Positions 42,260 through 52,692 are shown, numbered from the stretch's first letter. The stretch: DNA of 64,000 nt from Caballeronia concitans (GCF_001544615.1 NZ_FCNV02000002.1:372001-436000); one strand, 5' to 3'. Notes: generated by a model not told the origin, from the sequence alone. Numbers and translations are program-made.

Positions 42260-45034
42260 TCATGCCTTCGGCGTCTGAACATGCGCGTCTTCCGCCGGCT
42301 CTGCAACCGGCGGTGGCGGTTCGCTCACGGGCAGCGTGAACCAGAAGCGCGCGCCGATCACGCGGCCCTGTTCCTCACGATTCTCCACGCCGATTTCGCC
42401 GCCATGCGCCTCGACGATCGCGCGGCAAATGGCGAGCCCCAGTCCCACGCCGGGCAGCGCCGATTCCTTCTCGCCACGCGTGAACTTCTCGAAGAGCCGC
42501 GCGGATGCGCCGGGCGGCACGCCCGGTCCGTGATCCTCTATCCACACGCGCACGAGCGGCTTGTCGCCGCTTGTTTCCTCTCTCGCGCCGATCTGTATGT
42601 CCGTGCCGCCTGGCGTGTACTTGGCGGCGTTCTCCAGCAGATTGACGAACAGCCGATCCATCAGCACGGCATCGAGTTGCAGCAGCGGAAGATCGCGCGG
42701 AATGCGAACCTGCACGCGCCGGCCTTCGAGCGTGCGCTTGAGTGTGGCGAGCGCGGCACCGACCGTTTCCTCCAGCATCGACCATTGACGGTTCAATCGA
42801 AGCGCACCCGACTGCAGGCGCGCCATGTCGAGCAGATTGGTCACGACACCGCTCATGCGCAGCGCTTCTTCGTGAATGGCATGGACGATTTCCTGCGTTC
42901 CGCCCGGCCATTGCGTATCGCCCGCTTTCTCTTCGAGAATGGACGCGAAGCCGACGATCGACGTGAGCGGCGTACGCAGATCGTGCGATATCGCGGACAG
43001 CAACGAGTTGCGCAATCGTTCGGATTCCATATTGATTAGCGCGTCCTGCGCGATCTCGACATAGTGGACGCGTTCGAGCGCAAGCGCGATCTGCGCCGCG
43101 AAGGTTTCGAGCATGCGGCGCTGCTCGGGCATGGCAGCGTCGGATCGCTCGCTCACGAATGCAAGCACGCCGCGCGTTCGCATCGGCGCTTTCAACGGAA
43201 GATAAAGCGCGTGCGCGGCGGGCAACGTGTCGGTGCCCGCGCCCGCAGGCTTCTGCTGATCGTAGACCCATTGCGCGACATCGAGATCGACGCCCGTCTT
43301 GTCGAGCGACGTGTTGGGATCGGATTCCGTCACCTTCTGCTGAACCTTCTCGCTACTGTCGGGCAGCAGGATGGCGGTGCGCGCCTGGAATACATCGGCG
43401 ATATGCCGCGTGCCGATCTCGATGATCTGCTCGGTCATCAAGGCAGCCGCCAGCTCCTTCGTCATTGCATACATTGCGCCGGTGCGCCGCTCACGCTGCG
43501 ACGCAATGCGCGCTTCGCGCCGCAGGCTCGATGTCAGATGGCTGATGGTGAGCGATGTCAGCAGCATGACGAAGAACGTGAGCAGGTATTGCGTATCGCT
43601 GACGGATAGCGACATGCGCGGCGGCACGAAGAAGAAGTCGAATGCGGCGACGGACATGAACGACAGCATCACGCCGGGTCCGCGCCCGAGCCGCACCGCC
43701 GCGAAAATCACGCCGAGCAGATAGAGCATGACGAGGTTCGTCAACGCAATCTGACTCGCGAACAATGCGCTCGCGATCACCGTAAGCGCCGCGCCGATGC
43801 CGAACGCCGCGAGATACGCGCGAAGCGGCGAATGACCCGCGTCGCGCCAGAGCGTGAACCGTTGCGAGAACATGTGCCCCGCGTTGCCCGTTGCATCGAG
43901 CGAGCCGGTCGAAACAATGGTCACGTCGATGTCGGACGCCTGTGCGATGAGCCGCTCGCTCACCGCGCGATGCATGAATCGCGCCCATCCTTTCGACGCC
44001 GATGCGCCCACGATCAGCTTCGACACGTTGCGCATGTGCGCATAGTCGATCAGCGTGGCGGCGGCATCCGCGCCGTCGAGCGTGACGGTTTCCGCGCCGA
44101 GGTCCGAAGCGAGCTTGAGCGCGTCGAGCGTGCGCTTGCGCGCGTCGTCGGAGAGCCGCTGCAGGGTCGGCGTTTCGACATAAACCGCAAGCCAGTCCGC
44201 CTTGATCGACGAAGCGAGCCGCGCCGCCGCGCGCACGAGCGAGGCCGCCTCGGGACCAGGACCGATACACGCGATAAGCCGCTCGCGCGCACGCCAGATG
44301 CGCTCGATGGACTGATCGGCACGATACTCGCGCATCTGCGCATCGACACGATCCGCCGTGCGGCGCAACGCAAGTTCGCGCAACGCAATGAGGTTGCCCT
44401 TGCGAAAGAAGTTGCGCACCGCGTGTTCGGCCTGCGTCGGCAGATAGACCTTTCCTTCGCGCAGACGGTCGAGCAATTCCTCTGGCGGCAGATCGACGAG
44501 CGTGACTTCATCGGCGAGATCGAACACGCGGTCCGGCACCGTCTCCCACACACGAATGCCCGTGATGCGCCCGACGATATCGTTGAGGCTCTCCAGATGC
44601 TGCACGTTGACGGTCGTGTACACGTCGATGCCCGCGTCGAGCAGTTCGTGCACGTCTTGCCAGCGCTTCATGTGACGCGAGCCCTGCACGTTGGAATGCG
44701 CGAGTTCATCGACGAGAACGAGTTGCGGCTTGCGCGCGAGCGCTGCATCGAGATCGAACTCGGCGAGGAGCCGCCCGCGATACGCGATGCGCGCGGGCGG
44801 CAACGTTTCGAGACCTTCCAGCAGCGCGAGGGTTTCCTTGCGCCCATGCGTTTCGGCGACGCCCACGACGACATCGACGCCCTCTTCACGACGACGACGC
44901 GCCGCCTGCAGCATCGCGAACGTCTTGCCGACGCCAGCGGACGCGCCGAAGAACACCTTCAGGCGTCCGCGCTGGCGCTTCTCGTCTTCGCGTTGCAGCC
45001 GGTCGAGCAGTTCGTCGGGATTCGGGCGGATCAT
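42260..45034 (-). CDS. kdpD: KdpD, K+-responsive sensor histidine kinase
   Basis: 924 residues. Order: KdpD N domain with Walker A FFGASAGVGKTFAML (about residues 28-42) and VDELAHSNVQGSRHMKRWQDV; a UspA-like domain (about 245-370); four membrane helices (about 405-505); a GAF domain; HisKA with ISHDLRTPLTSIVG; HATPase with NLLENAAKYTPGG and GVGLGLAICRAIVEAHGG. It senses low K+ or turgor and normally phosphorylates KdpE. It is the last gene of the kdp run. The next gene on its downstream side is on the other strand, so kdpE is not in its usual place. Confidence 0.95.
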   Translation of the reverse strand: MIRPNPDELLDRLQREDEKRQRGRLKVFFGASAGVGKTFAMLQAARRRREEGVDVVVGVAETHGRKETLALLEGLETLPPARIAYRGRLLAEFDLDAALARKPQLVLVDELAHSNVQGSRHMKRWQDVHELLDAGIDVYTTVNVQHLESLNDIVGRITGIRVWETVPDRVFDLADEVTLVDLPPEELLDRLREGKVYLPTQAEHAVRNFFRKGNLIALRELALRRTADRVDAQMREYRADQSIERIWRARERLIACIGPGPEAASLVRAAARLASSIKADWLAVYVETPTLQRLSDDARKRTLDALKLASDLGAETVTLDGADAAATLIDYAHMRNVSKLIVGASASKGWARFMHRAVSERLIAQASDIDVTIVSTGSLDATGNAGHMFSQRFTLWRDAGHSPLRAYLAAFGIGAALTVIASALFASQIALTNLVMLYLLGVIFAAVRLGRGPGVMLSFMSVAAFDFFFVPPRMSLSVSDTQYLLTFFVMLLTSLTISHLTSSLRREARIASQRERRTGAMYAMTKELAAALMTEQIIEIGTRHIADVFQARTAILLPDSSEKVQQKVTESDPNTSLDKTGVDLDVAQWVYDQQKPAGAGTDTLPAAHALYLPLKAPMRTRGVLAFVSERSDAAMPEQRRMLETFAAQIALALERVHYVEIAQDALINMESERLRNSLLSAISHDLRTPLTSIVGFASILEEKAGDTQWPGGTQEIVHAIHEEALRMSGVVTNLLDMARLQSGALRLNRQWSMLEETVGAALATLKRTLEGRRVQVRIPRDLPLLQLDAVLMDRLFVNLLENAAKYTPGGTDIQIGAREETSGDKPLVRVWIEDHGPGVPPGASARLFEKFTRGEKESALPGVGLGLAICRAIVEAHGGEIGVENREEQGRVIGARFWFTLPVSEPPPPVAEPAEDAHVQTPKA

Positions 45035-45074
45035 TGCGTGTGCTCTGCTTGTACCTTTCTGGCGAACTTCCAGT

Positions 45075-45650
45075 TTAGCGATGAGCCTGATCGAGCGCGA
45101 GATTGAGCTTCAGCACATTCACCCTCGGTTCGCCGAGGAAGCCCAACTGACGCCCGGTGCTCGCCTGCGCGACGAGCGCTTCGACTTGCGCGACGTTCAT
45201 GCCGCGCGCCTTGGCCACCCGCGCAACCTGATACGCAGCGGCCGCCGGGCTGATCTCGGGATCGAGGCCGCTGCCCGACGACGTCGCGAGATCGACGGGA
45301 ACGGGCGCGGTGTGGTGCGGATCGGCGTCGTGCAGCGCGGCGATGCTCGCCTTGATTTCATCGGCGAGCGCGGGGTTGGTCGGCCCGAGGTTGGAGCCGC
45401 TGGAACTGCCCGCGTTATAGGGATTCGGCGTCGTTGCAGAGAGACGCCCCCAGAAATAGCCGGGCGCATCGAACTGTTGGCCGATGATCGCCGAACCGAC
45501 GACCTGCCCGTCGCGCTCGATCAGACTGCCGTTGGCTTCGTGATGAAACGCGGCCTGCGCGAGCGCCGTCACGACGGCGGGATACACGAGGCCGGTCACG
45601 ACTGTCAGCGCGACGAACAGCACGAGCGCGGGACGCAGCATGTTTTTCAT
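45075..45650 (-). CDS. kdpC: KdpC, K+-transporting ATPase subunit C
   Basis: 191 residues with one N-terminal membrane helix ([19 protein letters not shown]) and a periplasmic domain with the family motifs [35 protein letters not shown] and [22 protein letters not shown]. KdpC stabilises the KdpFABC complex and may increase ATP affinity. It is 31 bp downstream of kdpB and 40 bp upstream of kdpD. Confidence 0.95.
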   Translation of the reverse strand: MKNMLRPALVLFVALTVVTGLVYPAVVTALAQAAFHHEANGSLIERDGQVVGSAIIGQQFDAPGYFWGRLSATTPNPYNAGSSSGSNLGPTNPALADEIKASIAALHDADPHHTAPVPVDLATSSGSGLDPEISPAAAAYQVARVAKARGMNVAQVEALVAQASTGRQLGFLGEPRVNVLKLNLALDQAHR

Positions 45651-45681
45651 GATGTCGATACCTTCTTTGGATGCGATGTTC

Positions 45682-47823
45682 TTAGTGCCAGCCGAGCGCC
45701 GCGATGGACATGTCGATCAGCTTGATGAACGGGAATGGCAACACGATCCCGCCCAGGCCGAAGACCCACAGGTTGCGCCTCAGTAACGCAGCCGCGCCCA
45801 ACGCGCGGTACTTGACGCCCTTCAACGCGAGCGGAATCAGGAACACGATGATCAGCGCGTTGAAGATGACCGCGGACAGAATGGCCGACGAAGGCGACGC
45901 GAGATGCATCACGTCAAGCACGCGCAATTGCGGATACGTCGTCGCGAACGCGGCCGGAATGATCGCGAAGTACTTGGCCACGTCGTTGGCGATGGAGAAC
46001 GTCGTGAGCGATCCGCGCGTCATCAGCATCTGCTTGCCGATCTCGACCACTTCGATGAGCTTCGTCGGGTTCGAATCCAGATCGACCATGTTGCCCGCTT
46101 CTTTCGCCGCCTGCGTGCCCGTGTTCATCGCGACGGCCACGTCGGCCTGCGCGAGCGCGGGGGCATCGTTGGTGCCGTCGCCTGTCATCGCCACGAGCCG
46201 GCCTTCGGCCTGATGCGCGCGTATCGTCGCGAGCTTGGTCTCGGGCGTCGCTTCGGCCAGGAAGTCATCGACGCCCGCTTCGGCGGCAATCGCAGCAGCC
46301 GTCAGACGATTGTCGCCCGTGACCATGATCGTCTTGATGCCCATCTTGCGCAGCTCGGCAAAGCGTTCCTTGATGCCGCCCTTCACGATGTCCTTCAACT
46401 CGATCACGCCCAATGCGCGCGCGTTTCCCCGAGCACTTTCTGCAACGACGAGCGGCGTGCTGCCGCGACGCGCGATGTCATCGACTTCGCGCTGCACCTC
46501 TTGCGGAAAGCGGCCGCCGCGCTCTTCGACATAGCGCCTCACGGCATCGGCGGCGCCCTTGCGTATCTCGCGATCCGGCAGATCGACGCCGCTCATGCGC
46601 GTGTGCGCGCTGAACGAAAGAAACGTGGCGTCGAGCGATGCCATGTCGCGCTCGCGCATCTCGAAGCGCTGCTTCGACAGCACGACGATGCTGCGGCCTT
46701 CGGGCGTTTCATCGGCGAGCGATGCGAGTTGCGCCGCATCCGCCAGATCGCGTTCGGCCACGCCCGGCGCAGCTACAAATAAGGATGCCTGACGATTACC
46801 GAGCGTGATCGTGCCCGTCTTGTCGAGCAGCAGCACATCGACGTCGCCCGCTGCCTCCACCGCGCGGCCCGACGTGGCGATCACGTTCGCCTGCATCATG
46901 CGGCTCATGCCCGCCACGCCGATAGCGGAAAGCAGTCCGCCGATGGTCGTCGGAATGAGACACACGAGCAGCGCGACGAGCGCGGTGATGGTCACCACAT
47001 GCCCGGACTTCGCCGCTTCCACCGAGAACATGGAGAACGGCAGCAGCGTCGCGGTGGCGAACAGCAGGACGAGCGTGAGCGCGACAAGCAGGATGGTCAA
47101 CGCAATCTCGTTCGGCGTCTTCTGACGCTTCGCGCCCTCGACCATCGCGATCATGCGGTCGAGAAAGGCTTCGCCGGGATTGACCGTCACCGTCACGACG
47201 ATCCAGTCCGACAACACGCGCGTGCCGCCCGTCACCGATGAAAAGTCGCCGCCCGACTCGCGTATCACCGGCGCGGATTCACCCGTGATCGCGGATTCGT
47301 CCACCGATGCGACGCCTTCGATCACGTCGCCATCGGCGGGAATGACGTCGCCCGCTTCGATCAGCACGACATCGCCCTTGACGAGATCCGTGGACGCCAT
47401 GATTCGGATGGGCGACTTCGGATGCGGGTCGTTCAGCTTTTTCGCCATCACGTTGTGCTTGGCGCTGCGCAACGAAGCCGCCTGCGCCTTCGACCGCCCT
47501 TCCGCGAGCGCCTCCGCGAAGTTCGCGAAGAGCACCGTGAACCAGAGCCACAGCGCGATGGCGAGAATGAAGCTCGCCGGCGCTTCCGCCTGCCCTGCGA
47601 GCGCGGCGACCCACAACACGGTGGTCAGAATGCTGCCGACGTACACGCAGAACATCACCGGATTGCGCAATTGCGTGCGCGGCGCGAGCTTCCTGAACGA
47701 ATCGATCACGGCGGGCTTCACGAGCGCCGGATCGAGCATCGAACGAACTGCCGTGCGCGCCTGCCCGAGATTGTCCGGACGATGCAGCGGCGTCGGTTGT
47801 GTCCCATGAGTTTGATGAGTCAT
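45682..47823 (-). CDS. kdpB: KdpB, K+-transporting P-type ATPase subunit B
   Basis: 713 residues from [15 protein letters not shown]; the ATG is 15 bp past the kdpA stop. P-type ATPase motifs: TGES ([11 protein letters not shown]), phosphorylation site [12 protein letters not shown], hinge [14 protein letters not shown] and [17 protein letters not shown]. The C-terminal membrane part ends in [20 protein letters not shown] hydrolysis here drives K+ through KdpA. The first 30 residues are an unstructured extension relative to the E. coli protein. Confidence 0.95.
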   Translation of the reverse strand: MTHQTHGTQPTPLHRPDNLGQARTAVRSMLDPALVKPAVIDSFRKLAPRTQLRNPVMFCVYVGSILTTVLWVAALAGQAEAPASFILAIALWLWFTVLFANFAEALAEGRSKAQAASLRSAKHNVMAKKLNDPHPKSPIRIMASTDLVKGDVVLIEAGDVIPADGDVIEGVASVDESAITGESAPVIRESGGDFSSVTGGTRVLSDWIVVTVTVNPGEAFLDRMIAMVEGAKRQKTPNEIALTILLVALTLVLLFATATLLPFSMFSVEAAKSGHVVTITALVALLVCLIPTTIGGLLSAIGVAGMSRMMQANVIATSGRAVEAAGDVDVLLLDKTGTITLGNRQASLFVAAPGVAERDLADAAQLASLADETPEGRSIVVLSKQRFEMRERDMASLDATFLSFSAHTRMSGVDLPDREIRKGAADAVRRYVEERGGRFPQEVQREVDDIARRGSTPLVVAESARGNARALGVIELKDIVKGGIKERFAELRKMGIKTIMVTGDNRLTAAAIAAEAGVDDFLAEATPETKLATIRAHQAEGRLVAMTGDGTNDAPALAQADVAVAMNTGTQAAKEAGNMVDLDSNPTKLIEVVEIGKQMLMTRGSLTTFSIANDVAKYFAIIPAAFATTYPQLRVLDVMHLASPSSAILSAVIFNALIIVFLIPLALKGVKYRALGAAALLRRNLWVFGLGGIVLPFPFIKLIDMSIAALGWH

Positions 47824-47837
47824 ATGGTCCTCGGCGA

Positions 47838-49622
47838 TCAGTGGCCTGCAATCATGGTGAGATGTTCGACGATAGGTCCGAGCGCAAGCGCCGGCACATA
47901 CGTGAGCGCACCGACGAGCAGCAGCGTGCCGAGCAGAAGCACGACGAAGAGCGGGCCGTGCGTCGGCAGCGTTCCCGCCGTGACGGCAAGGCGTTTCTTC
48001 GCGGCGAGCGAACCGGCTATGGCGAGCACCGGCACGATGGAGCCGAAGCGACCGAACCACATTGCAATGCCGAGCAGCACGTTATAGAACGGCGTGTTCA
48101 CCGAAAGGCCCGCGAATGCGCTGCCGTTGTTGTTGCCCGCGGAACTGAACGCATACAGCACTTCCGAGAATCCGTGCGCGCCCGGATTGGCGATGCCCGC
48201 GGTGCCCGCCGCCGTCAGCACGGCGATGGACGTGCCCGCGAGCACGAGCAGCGGCGTCAGCAGAATGGCAATGGACACCATCTTCATTTCGAACGCTTCG
48301 ATTTTCTTGCCAACATATTCAGGCGTCCTTCCTATCATGAGACCGGCCACGAACACCGCCAGCAACGCGAACACGAGCATGCCGTAAAGCCCCGATCCGA
48401 CGCCGCCGAAGACGACCTCGCCGAGCTGGATGAGCAGCATCGGAATGAGACCGCCGAGCGGCGTCAATGAATCGTGCATGCCGTTCACGGCTCCGCATGA
48501 AGCCGCTGTCGTCGCAACGGTGAAGATGCCGGACTGCGCGATGCCGAAGCGCGTCTCCTTGCCTTCCATGTTGCCGCCCGCCTGCGCAGCGGACGCCTGT
48601 GCATCCACGCCCAGCGACGCGAATAGGGGATTGCCGGCCTGTTCCGCCGAAATCTCGCCGATGCACGCAGCGGAGAACGCGATGGTCATTGCAGCGAGCA
48701 CGGCATAGCCTTGCCGCTTGTCGCCGATCATGCGGCCGAACACCACGCACAACGCGGCCGGAATGACGAGCATGGCGAGCATCTGCACGAAGTTGGAGAG
48801 CGGCGTCGGGTTCTCGTACGGATGCGCGGAGTTCGCGTTGAAGAAGCCGCCGCCGTTCGTGCCGAGCATCTTGATCGCTTCCTGCGACGCGACGGGTCCC
48901 ATCGGCAAGGTCTGCTTGTCGGCCTTCACGTTCTGCGTGACGGCCTTGCCTTGCGCATCGGTCGTGATGGTCTGATACGTCGTGACCTGCAGCGTCGGCA
49001 CTTCCCGATATGCCTTGAAGTTCTGAATGACGCCCTGGCTCACGAAGATCAGCGACACGACGAGCGCCAAGGGCGCAAGCACATATAACGTCGTGCGCGT
49101 GAGATCGACCCAGAAGTTGCCGATGGTCTGCGCCGAGTGGCGCTTGAAACCGCGTATCAGCGCGATGACCACCGCAATGCCCGTCGCCGCCGAGAGGAAG
49201 TTCTGGACCGTCAGCCCGAGCATCTGAACGAGATAGCCGAGCGCGCTTTCCCCGCCGTAGTCCTGCCAGTTCGTGTTGGTCACGAAGCTGACGGCGGTGT
49301 TGAACGCGGCATCGGGCGTCATTGCGCTCATGCCCTGCGGATTGGCCGGCAGCACGTGTTGCAGGCGCAGCAGCGCGTAAAGAAACACGGCTCCGAGTGC
49401 GTTGAAGAGCAGCACGGCAAGCGCATAGTGCTTCCACGTCATCTCGGCGTCAGCATCGATACCGGCAATGCGATAAAGCATCGCTTCGACCGGCCGGCCG
49501 ATCTTGCGCACGACGACAGCGCTTCCCTCCAGCACGTCCGTCATATAACGCCCGAGCGGAACGGCAAGCGCGATCAACACGACGATGAACGCCGCTGTCT
49601 GCAATATCGTATTGGCGTTCAT
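47838..49622 (-). CDS. kdpA: KdpA, K+-transporting ATPase subunit A
   Basis: 594 residues from [15 protein letters not shown]. The kdpF stop overlaps this ATG by four bases. About ten membrane helices are present, with the selectivity-filter-like regions [59 protein letters not shown] and [15 protein letters not shown]. KdpA is the high-affinity K+ channel-like subunit of the Kdp pump. Confidence 0.95.
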   Translation of the reverse strand: MNANTILQTAAFIVVLIALAVPLGRYMTDVLEGSAVVVRKIGRPVEAMLYRIAGIDADAEMTWKHYALAVLLFNALGAVFLYALLRLQHVLPANPQGMSAMTPDAAFNTAVSFVTNTNWQDYGGESALGYLVQMLGLTVQNFLSAATGIAVVIALIRGFKRHSAQTIGNFWVDLTRTTLYVLAPLALVVSLIFVSQGVIQNFKAYREVPTLQVTTYQTITTDAQGKAVTQNVKADKQTLPMGPVASQEAIKMLGTNGGGFFNANSAHPYENPTPLSNFVQMLAMLVIPAALCVVFGRMIGDKRQGYAVLAAMTIAFSAACIGEISAEQAGNPLFASLGVDAQASAAQAGGNMEGKETRFGIAQSGIFTVATTAASCGAVNGMHDSLTPLGGLIPMLLIQLGEVVFGGVGSGLYGMLVFALLAVFVAGLMIGRTPEYVGKKIEAFEMKMVSIAILLTPLLVLAGTSIAVLTAAGTAGIANPGAHGFSEVLYAFSSAGNNNGSAFAGLSVNTPFYNVLLGIAMWFGRFGSIVPVLAIAGSLAAKKRLAVTAGTLPTHGPLFVVLLLGTLLLVGALTYVPALALGPIVEHLTMIAGH

Positions 49623-49714
49623 TCGAGGTCCTCCGCGCGCAAGAGCGCGTACACGAGGTACACGAGAAGCAGTAGCGTCGAGGCGGCCGCGAGCCACATC
49701 ATCCATGCGTTCAT
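49619..49714 (-). CDS. kdpF: KdpF, small membrane subunit of the Kdp ATPase
   Basis: 31 residues: [20 protein letters not shown] continuing into [11 protein letters not shown]. It is a single transmembrane helix with the usual [12 protein letters not shown]-type end. The ATG overlaps the stop of the preceding small gene (ATGA) and its own stop overlaps the kdpA ATG in the same way. KdpF stabilises the KdpABC complex in the membrane. Confidence 0.88.
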   Translation of the reverse strand: MNAWMMWLAAASTLLLLVYLVYALLRAEDLE

Positions 49715-49818
49715 GCGCGGCCTCCCGTCACGCGGCGGCGCAGGCGTTCGCAGCCGCGCGTGAGCGCCACGCAAAGCCCCCAGAACAGGGCGAGGCCGGC
49801 GAGGTAAATGAAGTCCAT
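49711..49818 (-). CDS. 35-residue membrane peptide encoded before kdpF
   Basis: The product begins [20 protein letters not shown] and ends [15 protein letters not shown], that is, one hydrophobic helix followed by a strongly basic tail. GGGGAG lies nine bases upstream of the ATG. Its TGA overlaps the kdpF ATG by four bases, so it is translationally coupled to the kdp genes. The order of peptide, kdpF and kdpA, all with ATGA overlaps, argues strongly that it is real and part of Kdp function or expression. The name and exact role are unknown to me. Confidence 0.75.
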   Translation of the reverse strand: MDFIYLAGLALFWGLCVALTRGCERLRRRVTGGRA

Positions 49819-49899
49819 TGTCTTGTGCTCCCCTTGTGCGGTTCAGGACAAACTGGAGCGTAAGAGAAGGCGCGTGAAGGACGTGCTAAGAACGGGCGC

Positions 49900-49916
49900 G
49901 GGCGTATAAAAATGCC
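49900..49916 (-). promoter_or_regulatory. Candidate kdp regulatory site
   Basis: On the minus strand, CGGCATTTTTATACGCC lies about 85 bp upstream of the first kdp peptide. It is the only A+T-rich patch in the 171-bp leader. The TTTTTATAC run resembles the T-rich KdpE-binding region upstream of enterobacterial kdp operons. No good -35/-10 pair could be set with confidence. Confidence 0.35.
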
Positions 49917-49989
49917 GTAAAGATTGCTGTAGCGCGGGCTGAGGCAAGCGCTGCGAGAACGGCAGCGATCTCGTTTCGGACGCGGCGGT

Positions 49990-50811
49990 TCACGTGTTGG
50001 CGATAACGACTTGCGCCTGGATCTGTCCATCGATAGGTCCAGGCCCGAAGCGTTCCGCAATCGCGACGTTGCATGCTTGCGTGGCGCGCGATAACGCATC
50101 GGGGCCGCGCGCCTCTATCTCGAAGCGCAGCGGCGTGCCCTGACAATAGGCGAAGGCGACCGTGTCCGGCGTATCGGCGCGGCTGCTGTCACGCACGACT
50201 TCGAACGACACGTCGCCGCTAAAACCGCCTGCCCGCAAGTCGTGCTCGATGAGCGAACGTTCATGGTAACCATGTGGCGTGCGCGCGAGAAACATCGGCG
50301 GGTCATCGGCAAAGAGTGTCGACAGCGCCTCGGTTACTGTGAGAGCGAAGTCGTTCTCCTCTATGCCATCCCATATGTTGAAGATGAACGCGCCATTCGC
50401 GCGCAACACGCGCCGCACCTCGGCGAAGGCGCGCGCCTTGTCGGGAAAGAACATCGCGCCGAACTGACAGACCACGACATCGAATTGCGCATCGGCGAAG
50501 GGCAACTGCATGGCGTCGGCTTGTCGCCAATCGACGGGACGCGTCGTGCCGATCGCTTGCGCGCGATCGAGCATTGCCGGGTTCAAATCGGTCGCGACGA
50601 TGACGGTGGATGCGGGCAAGGCCTTCACCAACGCACGCGTCACGACGCCCGTTCCCGCTGCGACTTCGAGCACGCGCGCGGGTTGCCGTGCACCCACGCG
50701 ATCAGCGATGTCGTCGGCGTAACGCTGGAAGATCATCGGCACGAGATACGTGTCGTAGATCTCGGGAACCGGCCCGGCGAAGCGCTTATCGGATGTAAGA
50801 CCGTCGATCAT
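49990..50811 (-). CDS. Class I SAM-dependent methyltransferase
   Basis: 273 residues from MIDGLTSDKRFAG with AAAGGAGC at proper distance; an upstream in-frame start would add 40 residues. Methyltransf_11/25 fold: motif I VLEVAAGTGVVTRAL (about residues 49-63), ATDLNPAMLDRAQ, motif IV FDVVVCQFGAMFFPDKARAFAEVRRVL. The substrate is unknown. Proteins with this YLVPMIFQRYADDIADRV start are common stand-alone methyltransferases in proteobacteria. Confidence 0.82.
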   Translation of the reverse strand: MIDGLTSDKRFAGPVPEIYDTYLVPMIFQRYADDIADRVGARQPARVLEVAAGTGVVTRALVKALPASTVIVATDLNPAMLDRAQAIGTTRPVDWRQADAMQLPFADAQFDVVVCQFGAMFFPDKARAFAEVRRVLRANGAFIFNIWDGIEENDFALTVTEALSTLFADDPPMFLARTPHGYHERSLIEHDLRAGGFSGDVSFEVVRDSSRADTPDTVAFAYCQGTPLRFEIEARGPDALSRATQACNVAIAERFGPGPIDGQIQAQVVIANT

Positions 50812-50917
50812 CTCGCGCTCCTTTGACGATGCGCTCGCAATCAGTCTAGAACACGGAAAGGGCGGCGTGCATGACACGCCGCCCATCCCGATCCACCCGA
50901 TCATTGCAGGAACCGCA

Positions 50918-51337
50918 TCAAACGACGGCAATGGTCACGTCGATGTTACCGCGCGTCGCCTTCGAATACGGACACGTTTGATGCGCGCCTTCCACGATGG
51001 CCGCAGCCACGTCGCGATCGATGCCCGGCAAGCTCACCGACAGCCGCGCACGCAACTGATAGCCGCCATCGTTGGTGCCGAGATCGACTTCGGCATCGAC
51101 GGCCGTATCGGCGGGCAGACGCACCTGTAGCTTCGCCGCGGCCTTGCTCATCGCGCCGATGAAGCACGCCGACCAGCCGGCCGCGAACAACTGCTCGGGA
51201 TTGGTGCCCGCGCCGGTCGATCCCGGCGGCGAGAGCTTCACGTCGAGACGATCATCGGAGCTGCGTGCGTGGCCATCGCGGCCTCCTGTGACATGCGTCT
51301 TGCCGGTGTAGAGAACGGTGTCGATTGGCTTGGTCAT
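50918..51337 (-). CDS. ohr: Organic hydroperoxide resistance protein (Ohr/OsmC family)
   Basis: 139 residues from MTKPIDTVLYTGKTHVTGG. The two redox cysteines are in FAAGWSACFIGAM and HQTCPYSKATRGN. The peroxidatic Cys, a nearby Arg and Glu (KLSPPG, PEQLFAAG) are in usual places. Ohr reduces organic hydroperoxides and uses lipoylated proteins as electron donor. The neighbouring redox locus fits a thiol-stress setting, but no OhrR repressor is adjacent. Confidence 0.92.
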   Translation of the reverse strand: MTKPIDTVLYTGKTHVTGGRDGHARSSDDRLDVKLSPPGSTGAGTNPEQLFAAGWSACFIGAMSKAAAKLQVRLPADTAVDAEVDLGTNDGGYQLRARLSVSLPGIDRDVAAAIVEGAHQTCPYSKATRGNIDVTIAVV

Positions 51338-51374
51338 GGTGTGATCCTTCGAGTGTCGTATTTGAATGAGCGAT

Positions 51375-51593
51375 TCAGCTACCGCGATACAGGCTCGCAA
51401 GCGCGGCGACCTGTCCGCTCTTTTGCGCCTGCACGAGTTCGCTGCGCACTTCCGCGCGCGTCTTGCCCATGTCGCGATGCGTCTGCTGTGCGACGGGCGT
51501 GCCGGTCATGGCGGCGTTATCGGTGACGGCGGCTTGCGCGGCTCCGGCAAAGGCGCTGGCGGAGAGTACGAAAGCGATGATCGAAGTCTTCAT
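51375..51593 (-). CDS. DUF4148 domain-containing secreted protein
   Basis: 72 residues. Signal peptide MKTSIIAFVLSASAFAGAAQA with cleavage after AQA. The mature part has the DUF4148 motif KTRAEVRSELVQAQKSGQV. Such small periplasmic proteins are numerous in Burkholderiaceae and of unknown function. It is divergent from the response regulator, and its promoter region holds the TGTATC repeats, so it is probably a target of that two-component system. Confidence 0.85.
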   Translation of the reverse strand: MKTSIIAFVLSASAFAGAAQAAVTDNAAMTGTPVAQQTHRDMGKTRAEVRSELVQAQKSGQVAALASLYRGS

Positions 51594-51667
51594 GATGTTC
51601 CTCTGCGATTAAGGTTGAAGTGGCGGCTTGCAGTGTCTGCTGCCGTTGACGCATTGAAACGCCGCGG

Positions 51668-51745
51668 TGTATCCGCCATGTTTCAGGAAAGCGCCCCGTT
51701 CGAATCCTTATGTATCGCGCAAAACAGCGGATACACTGGGATACA
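51668..51745. promoter_or_regulatory. TGTATC repeat cluster upstream of the DUF4148 gene
   Basis: Copies: TGTATCC at 51,668-51,674, TGTATCG at 51,711-51,717, and on the other strand two at 51,729-51,735 and 51,739-51,745, exactly 10 bp apart. Read on the minus strand the pair is TGTATCCCAGTGTATCCG. Tandem half-sites with a one-turn period are what OmpR-family regulators bind. The same arrangement occurs between the dipZ-like and thioredoxin genes. The rest of this 358-bp region holds only the small open frame listed below. Confidence 0.7.
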
Positions 51746-51830
51746 AAACGCCCGCCGCAAGCGTCGAACGCGCGCGCGTTTCGGGCTATAACGCTTCTAT
51801 CGTCCATGCTGGGGTCATGTCGTGAAGCGT

Positions 51831-51944
51831 ATGCTCGCAATCGTCGCCTTTGTCGCGGGAGGACTCGCGGCGGAACTGGCGCATCCGGTGCAATGCCTGC
51901 TTGTGGGTTCCGCCCGGGTGCAATTCAAGCGCAAGAAGTCATGA
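51831..51944 (+). CDS. Possible 37-residue leader peptide before the response regulator
   Basis: The open frame begins MLAIVAFVAGGLAAELAHP, hydrophobic at first, and ends VQFKRKKS. It stops seven bases before the response-regulator ATG. A GTG three codons earlier is another start. The hydrophobic start and basic end could be a small membrane protein, or the frame may be chance. No clear ribosome site. Confidence 0.3.
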   Translation: MLAIVAFVAGGLAAELAHPVQCLLVGSARVQFKRKKS

Positions 51945-51951
51945 GCGAGCG

Positions 51952-52692
51952 ATGGAAACCACAGACCACGTGTTGATCGTCGACGACGACCGCGGCATCC
52001 GCGAACTGCTCGCGACATATCTCGAGAAGAACGGCATGCGCGTATCGCTCGCCGCGAACGGGCGGCAGATGCGCGCCGTGCTCGAACAAGGCACGCCCGA
52101 TCTGATCGTGCTGGATCTCATGCTGCCCGGCGAAGATGGCCTCGTGCTATGCCGCGAACTGCGCGCGGGCAAGTTCCGCTCGGTTCCGGTGCTGATGCTC
52201 ACCGCGCGCAACGAAGAAGCGGACCGCATTCTCGGCCTCGAAATGGGCGCGGACGACTATCTGCCGAAGCCCTTCGCCGTGCGCGAACTGCTTGCGCGCA
52301 TGCGCTCCGTGCTGCGGCGCACGCGCATGCTTCCGCCCGGCATGCAGGTGACGGAGACCGCGCCGATGCTTGCCTTCGGCGACTGGCGACTCGATACGAC
52401 GGCCCGCCATCTGCTCGATGCCGAAGGCACGATGGTCGCGCTATCCGGCGCCGAATATCGCTTGCTGCGTGTGTTTCTCGATCATCCGCAACGCGTGCTC
52501 ACGCGCGATCAATTGCTCAATCTGACGCAAGGACGCCAGGCGGATGCATTCGATCGCTCCATCGATCTTCTCGTGAGCCGGCTGCGTCAACGCTTGCGGG
52601 ACGAAGCGCGCGAGCCTCGCTACATCAAGACGCTGCGCAGCGAGGGCTATGTGTTCTCCGCCGCCGTGACGCCGCTTTCCGGCGGGGAATGA
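51952..52692 (+). CDS. OmpR-family response regulator
   Basis: 246 residues from METTDHVLIVDDDRGI. Receiver domain: acidic pocket DDD (residues 11-13), phospho-Asp in LIVLDLMLPGEDG (about residue 56), Thr in LMLTARN and Lys in YLPKPF. C-terminal winged helix: LSGAEYRLLRVFLDHPQRVLTRDQLLNL and RSIDLLVSRLRQRLRDEAREPRYIKTLRSEGYVF. It is 6 bp from its kinase gene. The TGTATC direct repeats on both sides of the locus are its likely targets. It resembles the OmpR/RstA group more than KdpE. Confidence 0.92.
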   Translation: METTDHVLIVDDDRGIRELLATYLEKNGMRVSLAANGRQMRAVLEQGTPDLIVLDLMLPGEDGLVLCRELRAGKFRSVPVLMLTARNEEADRILGLEMGADDYLPKPFAVRELLARMRSVLRRTRMLPPGMQVTETAPMLAFGDWRLDTTARHLLDAEGTMVALSGAEYRLLRVFLDHPQRVLTRDQLLNLTQGRQADAFDRSIDLLVSRLRQRLRDEAREPRYIKTLRSEGYVFSAAVTPLSGGE

